Assembly (NCBI GenBank): GCA_037976565.1
Contig: CP137667.1
Coordinates: 29,750,459 to 29,814,458, forward strand
Direction of reading: 5' to 3'
From: Mesocentrotus franciscanus
Lineage: Eukaryota; Echinodermata; Echinoidea; Camarodonta; Strongylocentrotidae
DNA: 64,000 bases
Shown here: positions 1 through 12,419 of the stretch, piece after piece
How positions within the stretch are numbered: the first letter of the stretch is position 1
Layout of the letters: each line of letters begins with the position of its first letter
Position numbers and translations under genes: made by a program
The notes under the pieces: model-generated
The model's database searches: none
Seen by the model: the letters and a program-made list of their open reading frames with translations, nothing else
Told to the model about the DNA's origin: nothing

Positions 1-170
1 CACTACCCCCACTCAACGAATTTCCAGCTGGCACGATTTTCCAATTTTCTAATTTTCGGGTGCAAAAAAAAAAAAAAAATGTGCTCACTTTCCCCCACTG
101 AGCGAATTTTCGGCCGGCGAGATTTTCCAATTTTCTAATTTTCGGGTGCAACAAAAAAAAAATGTGCTCA
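1..170. repeat. Two tandem copies of an ~80-90 bp repeat
   Basis: Two diverged copies follow each other. Each has a C-rich start, then AATTTTCCAATTTTCTAATT-like sequence, then TTTCGGGTGCAA and an A-run (A17 and A9). No coding potential is seen. Confidence 0.75.
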
Positions 171-1370
171 CTACAAACAACATCATTATTTACTTATGAT
201 AGGGTATGCATAGCGACGTACGTTATTTAAACACAATATACCTACTACGAATGAGTCATGATTTGGGGACATGGCTTACTAACCTTTAGCGATATGAATT
301 ACGTTCTCAACAAATAACAGACTTCTGCAGGTCTATTAATAGCCAAAATACTAATATTGTGCAAGAAAGGGATTGTAAATATTCTCTTGCGAAAAAGCCC
401 GATCTTAAGGCCACTGGGAAACCCCGAAACGGAAATGCTATTTCCTTTTGTGGGAATAGCTGCAGAGGTTGCAAAAACTGTCTCCGCCAGGAACTAAACC
501 CGAGTTTGTGTAGGTATGTACGCCATCAACCACTAGACCACGGAGGCAGGTTGATAGATATTCGGCTACACCAGAAATACCAAAAGACAGCCTCTCCAAA
601 CCCTCAAAAGGAAGTTAGTAAGGAGGAACAATTATTTAGTAGCTATTCAAATTACATCCCAAGCCAAATTGATTTTCCATATTATGTACATTCATCATTA
701 TGTACATACATTTATGTATGTATGTATACAGTCTACATATTGCGTCTCAATACTTCGAAAATTTAACAAGTTGAAAATAAATATATAACGTCTGAGACTG
801 CGAATTAATTTTCGTCCAAAGCTGGGAATTACTGATAACCGAATGAAGCCCTTTGTGTGAAAAATCGAAGCTACAGACGTTTCACAGAATAATTTATTAA
901 TTTTCAACTTGTTATATATGTTTATATATATAGAACAAATAATTTAATTTTGATAATCCTCCGTCACGACAATTAATATACAGATAATAATTAAAACAAT
1001 TGATATAAAAGATCCTTGAGAGTTCTCTGCTAGTCCTGTCTATTTTTATCTTATACCATCACAACTTACATTTTCTGAAAAAGCAATACCAATTCCATAA
1101 TCTACATAAATAATTCCCATGCACTATACCAAACTCTAATTCTACAGGGGTCTGTAGGTACAGACTACATTTGAGACTTGAACAACATTCCACTCATGCA
1201 TGAGCTAAGCCTAACTCTTTCAGCCTCTTGAGTATCATGAGTAGCTACAATAAAGATCTCGCATAGACCGTGCAATATACATAGTCTATCAGTGCATATA
1301 TACACTCTCATACGAACGACGAGTGACAAGGGTTTGTGCTTGTAGAGTAATTCAGGTCTTAACCCGGCGA

Positions 1371-1380
1371 TTGGCGCCAA
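1371..1380. promoter_or_regulatory. E2F-like palindrome in intron 1 of E1
   Basis: TTGGCGCCAA lies 60 bp past the exon donor. The same palindrome sits at a near-identical distance in four of the other five copies. It resembles the E2F consensus TTTSGCGC; function is inferred. Confidence 0.35.
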
Positions 1381-1440
1381 TATAAGTTCCCGAACAACAG
1401 TTATTAAAAAGGCCCCTTTCGAGTGATCGAATCTTCTTAC

Positions 1441-1455
1441 CTTGAAAAATGCCAT
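1441..1455 (-). pseudogene. First-exon copy E1, damaged
   Basis: A GCCATGG start context is followed by a short reading stretch and a GTAAGA donor. The coding part is 15 nt, whereas the other five copies have 16, so one base is missing and the donor falls in phase 0 instead of phase 1. Spliced to a phase-1 V-Ig exon it would be out of frame. An in-frame upstream ATG (at 1494) exists here but is not kept in the other copies, so I do not favour it as the start. Confidence 0.5.
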
Positions 1456-3143
1456 GGCCTTTTTGTTCTTTCTTCCGCGATGCCAATATATCATGGACCC
1501 TCATAGTAATGTGTCCAAATATACTGTTCTCTTAGTTTATCGAGTATTCAAAAAACAAAGCTACGTGCGTGATTTATGTCAACAGCACCATTGAGATAAT
1601 TGCATGGTAACGAAAATATTAATAGATAATAATTATCTGTATTAACCTATTAAAGTTCAGGGCATCGCAGGCATCCAATTATAAAGCGTGTTAACTTTAT
1701 AAACGAGCGTCCCAATGGGTTTTTAGCAAACGTGTACTTATGACGGTCTCGTGAAACAATGCCCTGGTGTCATAATTTTGCGAGAAATAAATAGTCAATA
1801 GAAACCTATTGCGAAAGAGCCTATATCAAGGCAACTGGGAAACCCCGAATGGATTTAACATGCACAGACATGAAGGTGATCCCGTCATTGTCCTTGCGGG
1901 TGTTCATGTTCATGCAGATACAATAACAATCATGACCTAGTTTAATACTCCTTACACGGAAAATCCACATGATAAGCTCACTACACAATACGTATATAGA
2001 AAAGAATCATGATGTCATGTTTGCTATGCCAATTTGTATCGTCTACAACCATCTACAAATATTTTGTTTGTATATGATGATTTTGACTTTGACACGGGTG
2101 CTCAAATGCAGTGTCTCAATGAGCAAGACTTTGAGGGATCTGAACCAATATGCATTCTTAACCATTTGGGATCACCATAAAAAAAAATTCGGGTGCCCCC
2201 CACCCCGACCCCCCTCAACCCCTTAAAAATAACCAAATTATAAAACTAGACATTGAAATCGTCACGATGACGAATTCTGCCGCTCTGGTCGAGACATAAC
2301 GCATGTAGGAACTCAAAACAAAAATCCACCGTCAACTCATTACTCACATAATACACCTATGTACAAGCTTATCAAATAATCAAGGATGTAGAAATAGTAG
2401 AAATGATTGTGCTGACTATTGTTGGGTACAAGTAGGCGAACAAAGAACAAAATAACATGTCGTTTATGAAGTTAAAGTACTGATTATTTATTATACGAAT
2501 ATGTCGGATCGTACAGAGCAAGAGAAAAGCGATATTGACGGTCGAGAAATGTGAGGAGAAAATGTGCAGATGAGAATTGTCAGAGAGATAAAGTATCGAT
2601 AGAGAATAGTAAGAACCAAGAGACATTTACCAAATCTGACCATGAGACCAAAAAGGCTACACTGCATGTATACATTTACGACCCAGCCAAGTATCATATA
2701 TGTTTTGATATATATATATATATATATATATTATGCCTATACTTTCTTTCTGTCTCCATATATATATATATATATATGCCTGTCTCTGTGTGTATATGTT
2801 ATCTCTCTCTCTCTCTCTTTATATCTCATGCGATCACAACTTACATTTTTCTGGAGAGAAAAAATCAATACAAATTCAATAATCTGCACATATAATTACC
2901 ATGCGCTATGCCCAACCCTTATCATACCCTGGCCTGCTGGCACAGACTATATTTGATTTTTTTTTTTTTTAATCCAATGTATGCATAATGCTAAGCAAAG
3001 CTCTTTCAATCTCTGTGTCAAGGTCAAGGTCATGAGTAGCTACGATATAGATCATGCATAGACCGTGTAATATACATAGTAAATCAGTTCATACACTCTC
3101 TCATACCCACTACGAGTCATTTTTAATGGCTTTTAACCAGGCG

Positions 3144-3154
3144 TTTGGCGCCAA
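3144..3154. promoter_or_regulatory. E2F-like palindrome in intron 1 of E2
   Basis: TTTGGCGCCAA lies 63 bp past the E2 donor, as in the other units. Confidence 0.4.
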
Positions 3155-3216
3155 CGTAAGCTGTATAACAACAGTTATCAAACCACCACACTTTCTGAGT
3201 GTTTCATTTGTCTTAC

Positions 3217-3232
3217 CTTGACAATCTGCCAT
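3217..3232 (-). CDS. First-exon copy E2 (signal-peptide start exon)
   Basis: ATG in a GCCATGG context is followed by codons for M-A-D-C-Q plus one base, then donor GTAAGA (phase 1). The phase matches the acceptor of the V-Ig exons in this family, whose first residues form a hydrophobic signal core. No Ig exon lies downstream of it inside the window, so its own gene, if any, continues left of position 1. Confidence rests on conservation between copies. Confidence 0.5.
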
Positions 3233-4395
3233 GGCCTTGTGGGTCTTTCTTCCGCGATCTCAATAAATCATGGACCCTCACAGTATTGTGTATACATATA
3301 AATCTCAAGTTATTATCTGCCTTTCTCAAGTCTGGAGATCTCAAAAAATATAGCCACACGCGTGAATTATGTCAAAAAACACCCAGGAGATATGTGCATG
3401 GCAAGGAAAAACGTAATAGATAATAATTCCATGTATTAATCTCTTTAAAGGTAAAGACCAGTTTTGGAAACGCCCCTCTCTCAAAAAATGAAATGGAAGC
3501 TCTCATTACCAATCATGTGAAAGAATATGTTTTGACTAATACGTGATGATACAAATTTTGCCGGGAAACCGCCTACTAATTGATATATTTGGTAAATTAT
3601 TATATCTATTGGGACCTAATAGATATCGCGCACGTGGTCGCCTAGTCCCACATACATCTTTCTGTGTACAGTGCCTGTAACTTTACCAAGACTAGGCCAA
3701 ATTTCTTTTCATTTTGATGATTCCAGAACCTTGCAGTACACACCAATACTTATATGCTAGATGATCAACATTTTCTGATCGATTCCACAACGTTTCTTTC
3801 ACAATGCAATCGCATGACAAGAACTGGTCTTTATCTTTAAGTCCAGGGCATCACAGACCTCCCAGGCTCCCATTGAAAAGTGTGTTTACTGTACATACGA
3901 GCGTTACAATGGATTGTTGGGAAGCTTGTACTTATTACGGTGTCGTGAAACAATGCCCAGGTATTATCATTTTGCGAGAAATAAATAGTCAATAACCTAA
4001 TGCGAATAGCCTCTATCAAGCCCTCTATGAAACCCCAAATGGAGCATAGAGTTGATCCAGTCAGTGTCATTGCGGGTGCTCATGTTAAAAAATATACAAC
4101 TATAGCGATCGTGACCTAGTTGTATACTCCTTACACGGCAAATACACATGATAAGCTCGCTACACAATACGTATATAGAAATGAATCATAATGTCATGTT
4201 TGCTAAGCCAATTCATATCGTCTACGACCATCTACAAATATCTTTTTTGTATGGGATGATTTAGACTTTGACCCAGTTATGCTCAATGCAGTGACTTAAT
4301 GAGCAGACTTTGAGGGATCTGAACCAGTATACATTCTTAATCATCAGGAACTCCATAACAAAACCCGGGTGCGCCCCCCCCCCCTCCCTCAATCC

Positions 4396-5377
4396 CCTTT
4401 AAAAAATAAAAAAAGTAAGGTAAACCGAGAATTGCCTTTTGGAGTATGATAATTTTGGCTACAGTCAAGCAACGCCTTTGTTAAATTATGTAATTTGCAA
4501 TGTTTAGCAGTGACCGACCCAGAAAATGGTCCGTTCTGTGATGTCGAATTTTAAATTTGTAAGGCACTTTTGATCACACAGCCAAATCAAATTCTGCTCT
4601 GGAAATTCATCATATTCTCTCTTCATGATTATTTGTTAGGCAACATCTGTAATCATCGTTAAGAGGAATTTGTTAGTACAACTGTCCGAATTTCAGTGGA
4701 ACGACCCTTTAAGTGACTCGGTAACATTGTTGTGGGTTGATGAAAGAACTGCGTAATTTTTGTATGAAATGTTACTTAATATATTCCTTCTACTGTACTT
4801 ACCCTCTAACATGCACAAAATCCTGAAAAAAAATCTCAAACCACAAAGATATTTATGGTTTTCTTTGAAGGCGTCACTGTGCGACGCCCTCTAACAGTAA
4901 ATTCTCCCACTGCCATTTTTAGAATTTTCCCGACCGTTTTTCCATGAAAACAAGACATAAAACAGGTTTTTTTTTAAGTACAACACTCAAATGTCTGGAA
5001 TGGTAAATAATTCATTGCTTTGTGACGATTTTCATTCACCTAAAATGTAATTAAATTGTAATAATATGGTTGGGAGAATTAAGGAATCGAACATTAATAA
5101 TAGTCTGTTTTCACTCAAACTTTTAGATACATCTAGCATTGAATTCACTACCTTAGCACCATTTTCTCTCATCTGAACAATGTTACCAAGTCCCTTCAAC
5201 ACATTTTGCCTTTATACAGCTCTTGTAAACAAATGATGAAATTGCCACGTATTCCCTACGTATTACCTAAGTTCTTAAGCTTTATTACCAAACCCTAGAT
5301 AAGGCTACAAAGGGAACGTGTAGCTGACGAGCGAATATTTTCTGTTTGGGGAGACTGAAAATTCACTTTTTGGAGGA
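4396..5377. other. Intergenic, nothing recognised
   Basis: AT-rich sequence with no credible ORF, splice-bounded exon or repeat match that I could see. Confidence 0.6.
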
Positions 5378-5540
5378 CAGGGCCCTGTCTTACAAAGAGT
5401 TGATATCAATCGCAACTTATTTGCGATTGATATCAGTCGCAATTATGTACATAATATATAGGAGACTGCAAACTTGCGATTAATTGGAGGACTTGCGATT
5501 GATTTGGATCAATCGCAACTCTTTGTAAGACGGGGCCCTG
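5378..5540. mobile_element. Short palindromic MITE
   Basis: The ends are inverted repeats: CAGGGCCCTGTCTTACAAAG at the left and its near-complement CTTTGTAAGACGGGGCCCTG at the right, about 24 bp long. The centre is a further palindrome built on TTGCGATTGATAT. No clear target-site duplication was found, so the superfamily is open. Confidence 0.75.
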
Positions 5541-6189
5541 ATTATGCCTAGAAAGTGTGTTATCGCCATACCTCCTTTATCTCCTGTTCATTTTTTTCTT
5601 CTTAGAATTGTTCATATAATTTCAGAATGTACGGGGGACAATTCCATAAACGAATTTAAAAGGAAAACCTAAGGCACACCCTTTCCGATATCCATCTCTA
5701 ATTACTTCTTAATGATTGTTCTCGTCTTCCATCCGTTTTGAAAGAAAATTTCATAGTATTGTAGCTAAAGTCGGGGTGATAACATCCCAAAATCCCGTGG
5801 AAGCACATACAGACGCTATCATAATGTGATAATGCCCTATACAAGAAACGAATAATATAAACTTAAATGTAAAGTACATGATTTGATTTGGGCAGAAGAG
5901 GCAAGAGTCCGGCCTATTATGAAACTGGAGAACAATAAGTAGTTGTTGCATTCAAAAGTGTATGCATTCATGTGGAGGGATATCTAAGAAAATTCAGCCA
6001 TTACATCGGAGCATTGTGTAAGGTGTAACGCAATTTGCAATCTACTCATACACTCTGGTTTGATCTAAAGCTAAATTGGTCAAGTTATCTACATTCGTGG
6101 AATACATAGTTATTATTTATTGTAATATGCGAACAAACTGTCGTACACGCCGCGTAAGAGTGTCTCGTTCAAAGGCCAAGTTTGACAAA

Positions 6190-6545
6190 CACTTTTTTAA
6201 AGTGGAAGGTCACTCTGATATTAACTTGGAATCAATAAAAGCAGCAAAAATGAGAGAAACAAAGGTTTTGTAATATCTGATCAAACATAGGAAAGTTTTG
6301 AATTTTTGAACTTGTCGTCAGTGAAACACAAATTGGCAACACTGTGACATATTTTGCGAGCTCTTCTCAAATTCCTTTGTACAGAAAATTTCATGAACTT
6401 TAATTCAGGGTTGTATAAATTATAAAAACATATTTGCAATGATTATATTGAAGGTGAGTGTATGACTGAACATTTTACTTGTTTTAGTACTGGGCAAATG
6501 AAAGGGGAGCTCGCAAGAAACGTCACAGAGTAGCCATTTTTTGTT
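6190..6545. repeat. Dispersed repeat Y, copy 1
   Basis: Related copies are at about 32230-32640 and 38230-38620. All share an inverted pair built on TTGGCAACACTGTGACRTAT and its complement about 200 bp apart, each followed by a GCGAG/CTCGC motif. No ORF is shared. It may be a non-autonomous element. Confidence 0.6.
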
Positions 6546-6779
6546 TGATTAATCGCACTTTACAAGACTGATAACTTTCTTATTTTTAAACGGATTTTGC
6601 TAAAAACCTTCACTGACATGTCTCTCTAATGGTTGTGCTTATATTAAAACTAATTCAATATCAGGATGGACTTCCCTTTTAATGGGTTATCATATTCCTA
6701 TACGTTATGTGTACACTCCATTAATTGTCGTTGGATTGTATTGACCAGCTGGCATGCATGTTTGTGTTAAAACATATAT

Positions 6780-7065
6780 TAAAAAAAAATACATTTCTGT
6801 GTGTGTTAAAAAACAACCAGTCAATGTGGCATATGGCGCAACATTAATTGTGTGCTAAAATACCCTTTGGGAAAACCTACCTGCATAAACTCCCGTGTCC
6901 ATGGTGACTAAATATCACAAACATGACAAAGGTAATGGAGATGGTGCGATAAAGAAGAATAATAGATTTCCATCTATTATATTTTCATGGGATCGGGAAT
7001 CATGACGAACGTGTATTTAATACATTTTTGATGTTGAGGGGAACAAATCAACACTGTTCGAAAAC
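6780..7065. repeat. Dispersed repeat also present at 60410-60660
   Basis: The two segments share CTCCCGTGTCCATGGTGAC, TAATGGAGATGGTGC and CATGGGATCGGGAA in the same order. A CT microsatellite (7065-7135) follows here, while a MITE was inserted at the matching point of the other copy (60665). Confidence 0.65.
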
Positions 7066-7394
7066 TCTCTCTCTCTTTCTCTCTCTTTCTTACTCCCTCT
7101 CCCTCTCTCTTTCCCTCCCCTCCTCTCTCTCTCTTGACTCGAGCCGCTAGACATAACTATGCTCTACGAGATTACTCGGGCTTACTATTAACAATAAACT
7201 GAATTGCAAACCCCATATTGATAACATAGTACCCTAACCATATAATGTTTACTTCATTAAATTACTTTAATTCAATGTATTCAAATGAGGTTTTTCTTAT
7301 GAAAGTATAATTATCATAATTTTTGTTAAAGATAAATTTTTTATGCCCTTCACTTTTCCAATAATTTGATCTTATCTTATCGTTCGCTAGGCAA

Positions 7395-7560
7395 GTAGAG
7401 GTGTCGAGGTCTAGTGGATACGTCGCTGGACTGTGAATCAAGTGGTTAACGGTTCGAGTCCCATATTAACCATATCCTATCAAAACAAGATATATACCGG
7501 TTAAAATTATTTCTCAGTATATCCTCTTTTAATATCTCTCTTTCTCTCTCTTTTTAAAGC
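7395..7560 (+). mobile_element. tRNA-derived SINE fragment
   Basis: A tRNA-like head starts near 7400, with an A-box-like GTCTAGTGGATACG and B box GGTTCGAGTCC. The anticodon arm is unpaired, so it is not a working tRNA. A tail of about 80 bp ends in CT repeats. Confidence 0.6.
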
Positions 7561-7564
7561 ACAC

Positions 7565-8190
7565 ACACAAGCGCACACACATTCCCTTGTATTCATGTCT
7601 CATTACGCTGATACGTAAGATCAAGAACAAATAGGACATTTCCAAATTGGTTTTTCAAACGTTTTATTCTCTTTAAACAGTATCAAGAGCACACACAGAA
7701 TCCTCGTTATACATGAACAAGGAATTATAATGTTCCAGAGTATGAATATTTTGTATATGAAAAATAAATGTTTACAAAAGTTTTCTGAAAATGGAATATA
7801 GGTAAGCAAACCCTTTGTGTTCTAAAAGATACAAGTGGAATGTTGTATTATAAAGCTACTAATGTCATCGAGATAGAGGCAAAACACACTTCAAAGTTGT
7901 ATACTTAGTCATTTAGTTACAAAAACCACGTGATTTACCATGATAACATGTATGTCATCAAAAGACGCACTTTAAGAAAGATGACACCACATGGGGCGTA
8001 TGTATCAATACATCAGTAGAAAAACAGTAATGCATATTCGGCTATGTACATGTATATCAAATTTAACACACAGATATGAGATAATGCAAATTTTGCCTAC
8101 AACAAAATTTAAAGAAATACTTCAACAACTACAAGTATACATTTTTATATTACATAATTGTTGCATGCTATCTTTTCTAGGTGAACATCC
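7565..8190. repeat. Dispersed repeat X, copy 1
   Basis: The other copy is at 37555-38190, same orientation. Shared stretches include GCTGATACGTAAGAT, AAACAGTATCAAG-like and CAACAAC sequence. A MITE has inserted at the right end here. Confidence 0.65.
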
Positions 8191-8200
8191 AGGTACGATG

Positions 8201-8664
8201 TAGCCTATCCGATAGGCGTTGGGCTATATGTCAAGTATACTAATCGCGTTATGGAGACTGACATCGGCGCGGGCGTCAGCCCGAGCGCCTATCATCACTG
8301 CTGGGTGCGAAAAGTTAATTTTCTTTTATGTACATTGTTTCGTTCGTAGAAAATCTACGAACCCCCTGCAAAGCTCTTTCATTAATATTCATGTCCATTG
8401 ACCAAAATAGGCCAATGAGCGATGAGGCCATGACGTCATGAACTCATGATTGGTTGAATAGAAGGGATCGCTCACCAAATAAGGCTAGTCTTATGAATCA
8501 TGCATGAGAATACACTCGTCACACGTACGAAAAACATATATGAATAATGATGAGTTCACCAGTGATGATAGGCGCTCGGGCTGACGTCCGCGCCGATGTT
8601 TGTCTCCGGTCCATAACGCGATTAGTATACTTGCCATAAAGCCAGACGCCTATCGGATAGGCTA
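8201..8664. mobile_element. Foldback MITE with 9-bp target duplication (Mutator-like)
   Basis: The long terminal inverted repeats (about 110 bp) begin TAGCCTATCCGATAGGCG and end with the complement. The flanks GGTACGATG at 8192-8200 and 8665-8673 are an exact 9-bp direct repeat. A 9-bp duplication with long inverted ends is typical of Mutator-like elements. No transposase is encoded. Confidence 0.85.
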
Positions 8665-8992
8665 GGTACGATGTGGAAAGAGATTAATTAGGAGACGGAT
8701 AGAGGTAAAAGAAGAAACTGAGAAAGCCAGCAAAAGGAAGAAAGGCAAGAGAGAGGGAGAAAGTGTGTGTGTGTGTGGGTGAGAGAATAAGATAGAGAAA
8801 GGAAATTGAAAAGAAAGAGAGTATTTGATAGACAAAACAAGGATTTATTTCAGTGTATCATATCTTCACGTTATGTAGAGACAATACATTCGTAAATTGT
8901 AGTTTCTTTGTTTTCATTCACAATCGGGTCCAATACACTAAACAAGAGAGGGTGTCTTTTCATTGACATGTGGAGGTCAGAGCGTCTCTTAA

Positions 8993-9277
8993 AGGGAGTG
9001 TAGCATGACGAGACTATGTGTCTTTCCCGTGGCCCTACTCGGGGCCAATCGGGTATAATACGACTACGGACGACGTGGCCGCAGCATTCACGTGCGTGCA
9101 ACATACGCGAAACCGAAGCGTGGGGAGAACATCGGTCTGTTTTGCGAACGCTAGCGCGCACTGACCATGTAGAGATTAGGTCGCTGACTACCGTTAATCA
9201 AGTCCATTCGTTTACGTGCAGTTGTCCAAAATGAGACGTAGATGGCGTTAACCAGTATTTGCCATGCTACACTCCCT
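8993..9277. mobile_element. MITE with TTAA target duplication
   Basis: The ends AGGGAGTGTAGCATG and CATGCTACACTCCCT are inverted repeats flanked on both sides by TTAA (8989-8992, 9278-9281). TTAA targets are used by piggyBac and Kolobok families. ORFs inside are chance. The interior is GC-richer than its surroundings. Confidence 0.8.
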
Positions 9278-9281
9278 TTAA

Positions 9282-11756
9282 CTCATCGCATGATATGCTG
9301 TAGAAATGGGATTTCCCTGTTACTGTTCTCTATATCATTTTGCAATACAGCAGTGTGTACTGATAGCATTGGTGCAAGATGGATAGAGCGTTTTAAAAAT
9401 GATTTCATATTTCAGATGGATATTCAATAACAGCAATTGTATAAAACATGATAGATTGCATCATAACATATCTCTTAAACGAATTCTATAACTCTGAGTA
9501 ATATATTTTGGTATAGATTTTAAAGCGGGTTTTTTCCCCAAAAAAAATAATAGTAAGGAAACGCCCAACTTTGTATAACATCAAATGTTCTAAACATACG
9601 TTCTGAAGTTGATGTGAATTGTCGCAAGTTAAAATATTGTTCAGTTGACTTGTTTATAGCATGTAATATTATCAATATACTACCTGGTTTATTGAGAATG
9701 TTCCTAATCATAATTATCATCGTTTAGGGGCATACATCTGACACTCATTTCATAATGTCCGATAAATATCATAGTGTAAATATCTCCGTGACTTGATTTA
9801 TATAAGCCATTGTCATTAACAGTGCAAGTGAACTTTAGACGCGTAAATTGGTTTATTCTTTTATATGCAACTCTTCTTAAGATCAACCTTAAAATATGGG
9901 TATACATGTGGGAGTTAATCAGAAACGAGAGGGGTATCCCCTGCGTCGCAGAGCCACCTAAATACATAGTTTTGGCCTACTTGGCTGTAGTGGGTGTCAG
10001 CAATATGGGGCATTTTGTTTCGTTAAGTGCTTGCCTGACAAAGCAACATACCTTATACTGCGCTAACAACTAAAACCAAGTCAGCTCTGGCACTCCACCC
10101 CATGCACACTCCCTTCCTTAACCAACACTTTGTACCGACCTTAACCTTGCCCCTTTCTTACAAATTAAACATTTTTTTTAATCAAATTCAAATTAATCAT
10201 TATATTACGTGGAAACGCTAGAGTCGATACATATCAAGGATACCACATGTAAAGCGGTGATATTACAATTGTTCTTGCTCAGATGTATTTCTTCAATTTT
10301 AAAGCTGGATTAGGATTGGTTGCGATTGGGTTCGCAATTAATAGTCCAGTAAAATTTTATTTCACATAATCATATGGAATATGAAACATTTTAAAATAAG
10401 CAAAATTGGATCTGCGTTCATGCTATATAACACGGAGAGTTTGGGTTTGGGTTGCAGCTGGAGCCAGGCTTGGAGCAGGGACACGTCTCTGGATGGGTTA
10501 ACTTATTTATCAAAGCCATTGTTATGATCAGTGCAATATATCAATACATTTTGCTTGAAAATGAAGTGTTTCATGAATCTGAAGAGGTTCATTTTAAGTT
10601 TTAGCCGGAAAATATGTCGTAATTCCACCGCACATCATACGATCGGGATACGATCCGACGTTGTCCGATATTTGAAGAATTTGCAACTACATTTGATATA
10701 AACATTCAAACATGTAATATCTTAATGAACGAGGAACTAAAGAGTCAAATTAATATAATATAAATTATTTCTAGGGATATAAAGCTTCTTTGGAGGAATA
10801 AAACGAAATCGGCTCACAATCGGAACAGTAAAGTTGATTGTTTACGATTTTGAAACCGATTCGGCTTGAATGCTGTTAAAGGCTTAAATGCAGTAAAATT
10901 CTGATTATTGGTATTCTTATCATTATCTAGAAACCTAATCAGGAATATCATGTTTTCGTCTAGATTAATATTTCTAATATAATAGCCATTTCTTCAAAAA
11001 CAGATGATCGTTTAGTATGCGGTGCGCTTTACAATCATTAACAGGTTTGGACGCTCCAAGGATACGATCGACAACTGGGATATTGGATATGGATAGCGGG
11101 TTTTCATCGCCAATTTTCTAAAAACGTGTTTTACACGACATTAATTAATCAGAATCGTTGTAAAGCGAGATTGCACATGCAGTTGTTTACAGGTCTGTTG
11201 CACTGTCTTCTATGACTGCCAGCAAATCATAGGATGGTATTCCCCCTCAGACGGGTATTCACCTTTTGTGAGCTATCATCGACTTTCAGAGACCATTAAT
11301 TTCAATCTATTATTATCATTTATGAACACAACACCTTGAACTAAATGGTAACCAAGTGCAAGCTTATATCCATAACGACAGAACATTAAATGTTGTTGGC
11401 CTACATTGGGCACTAGAAAACACAAGTTTGAAGCATTTTGTGATACTTGTTATTTAATAAAACCTAGCATGCGTTATACATTTGTGATCATATGGTCCAA
11501 GCTTTCTATGTACAATGACATATAATTTTGGATGTTGAATATTACTCCGAATATAAAGATATATTTTGGTGTATAATTATTGCGTTTGTCACCTCTGGAA
11601 TAAAAGTCAAATGAGATGTTCTGAATAACTCATTTTTTTAGTTAAATGGGATTGGCATCATTGGTCTAGTTGTGGTTTAAAGCAGGTTCTTAAGAGTGGA
11701 AGAAAAATAAATGAGGAAAGAGTAAACTAGAATTGATGAAATAGGCTAGCAAAATA
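9282..11756. other. Intergenic, nothing recognised
   Basis: No ORF resembling a known protein, no tRNA-like box pair and no repeat match were seen in this 2.5 kb AT-rich stretch. Confidence 0.55.
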
Positions 11757-12419
11757 CCGTGTGAGTCAAAAAAAAGTTTACATCTAGAAAATTGCTAACT
11801 ACTTTAAGTGTCATCTATGAACAGTAAATTATTATACATCTTATGAAAGAATGTTTAATCCCAAATCATTTGGTATCTTTTTTGCGTGGTATATGTTCAC
11901 GCTTGGATGAACAGGAGGCATTGTTTGCGAGAGTGCAAAAATCGACTTGCGCAAAAGTGATGCCTACAGCATGTATTATGTTGGGATTAGCGGAGTAAAA
12001 GAATGAATTGAATGCACCAAATGAAATGCATTGCATATGCTTTTTGCAGAAGCAAAGTCACACACGCACACAGACACGCGCACAAATGTTCGTTGATATT
12101 TGATCTTCGATATTTGATATGTGTGGCATGATTAATTTTGTTAGGGAAGTTATTTGGATCTGCAAAAACCGATTTAATACCTAAGTCCCAATTGTTTTAT
12201 TAAAAGATCAGATAAGCAACTTTGGCGCAAGTCGATTTTTGCACTCTCGCAAACAATGCCTCCTCTTCATCCAAGCGTGAACACATACCACACAAAAATG
12301 ATACCAAATGATTTGGGATAAAACACTCTTTCATAAGATGTATAATAATTTACTGTTCATAGATGATATTTAAAGTAATTATCAATTTTCTAGATGTAAA
12401 CTTGTTTTGACTCACACTG
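11757..12419. mobile_element. Palindromic Tc1/mariner-type MITE
   Basis: Terminal inverted repeats of about 200 bp start CCGTGTGAGTCAAA and end TTTTGACTCACACTG, flanked by TA on both sides (11755-11756, 12420-12421). The arms are nearly identical, including a segment with GCACTCTCGCAAACAATGCC. A spacer of about 260 bp holds no transposase. Confidence 0.85.

Larger units (their letters stand above)
181..2365 (-). repeat. First-exon unit U1
   Basis: This long unit is closely similar, in order and orientation, to 55835-57600. Shared landmarks on the plus strand include ATAGCGACGTACGTTAT, TCGAAGCTACAGACGTTTCA, TTGGCGCCAA and TTTATAAACGAGCG. The minus strand holds a short start-codon exon at 1455-1441. 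Because the units lie upstream of Ig-receptor genes elsewhere in the window, U1 may be the 5' part of a gene whose body lies left of the window. That placement is inference. Confidence 0.7.
2370..4380 (-). repeat. First-exon unit U2
   Basis: This second unit is most like 59285-60290: both share AGTAGGCGAACAAA, TGTGCAGATGAGAATTGTCAG and TA- and CT-rich microsatellites in the same places. It carries exon copy E2 on the minus strand and ends, like U1, in a C-rich tract (4371-4395). Confidence 0.7.

Noticed and set aside
359..766. 135-codon ORF in unit U1
   Set aside because: The related unit U3 (56020-56400) does not keep the frame, so it is not conserved coding sequence.
1165..1494. 109-codon ORF starting upstream of E1
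   Set aside because: It reads through the splice donor into the intron; the upstream ATG is not conserved in sister units.
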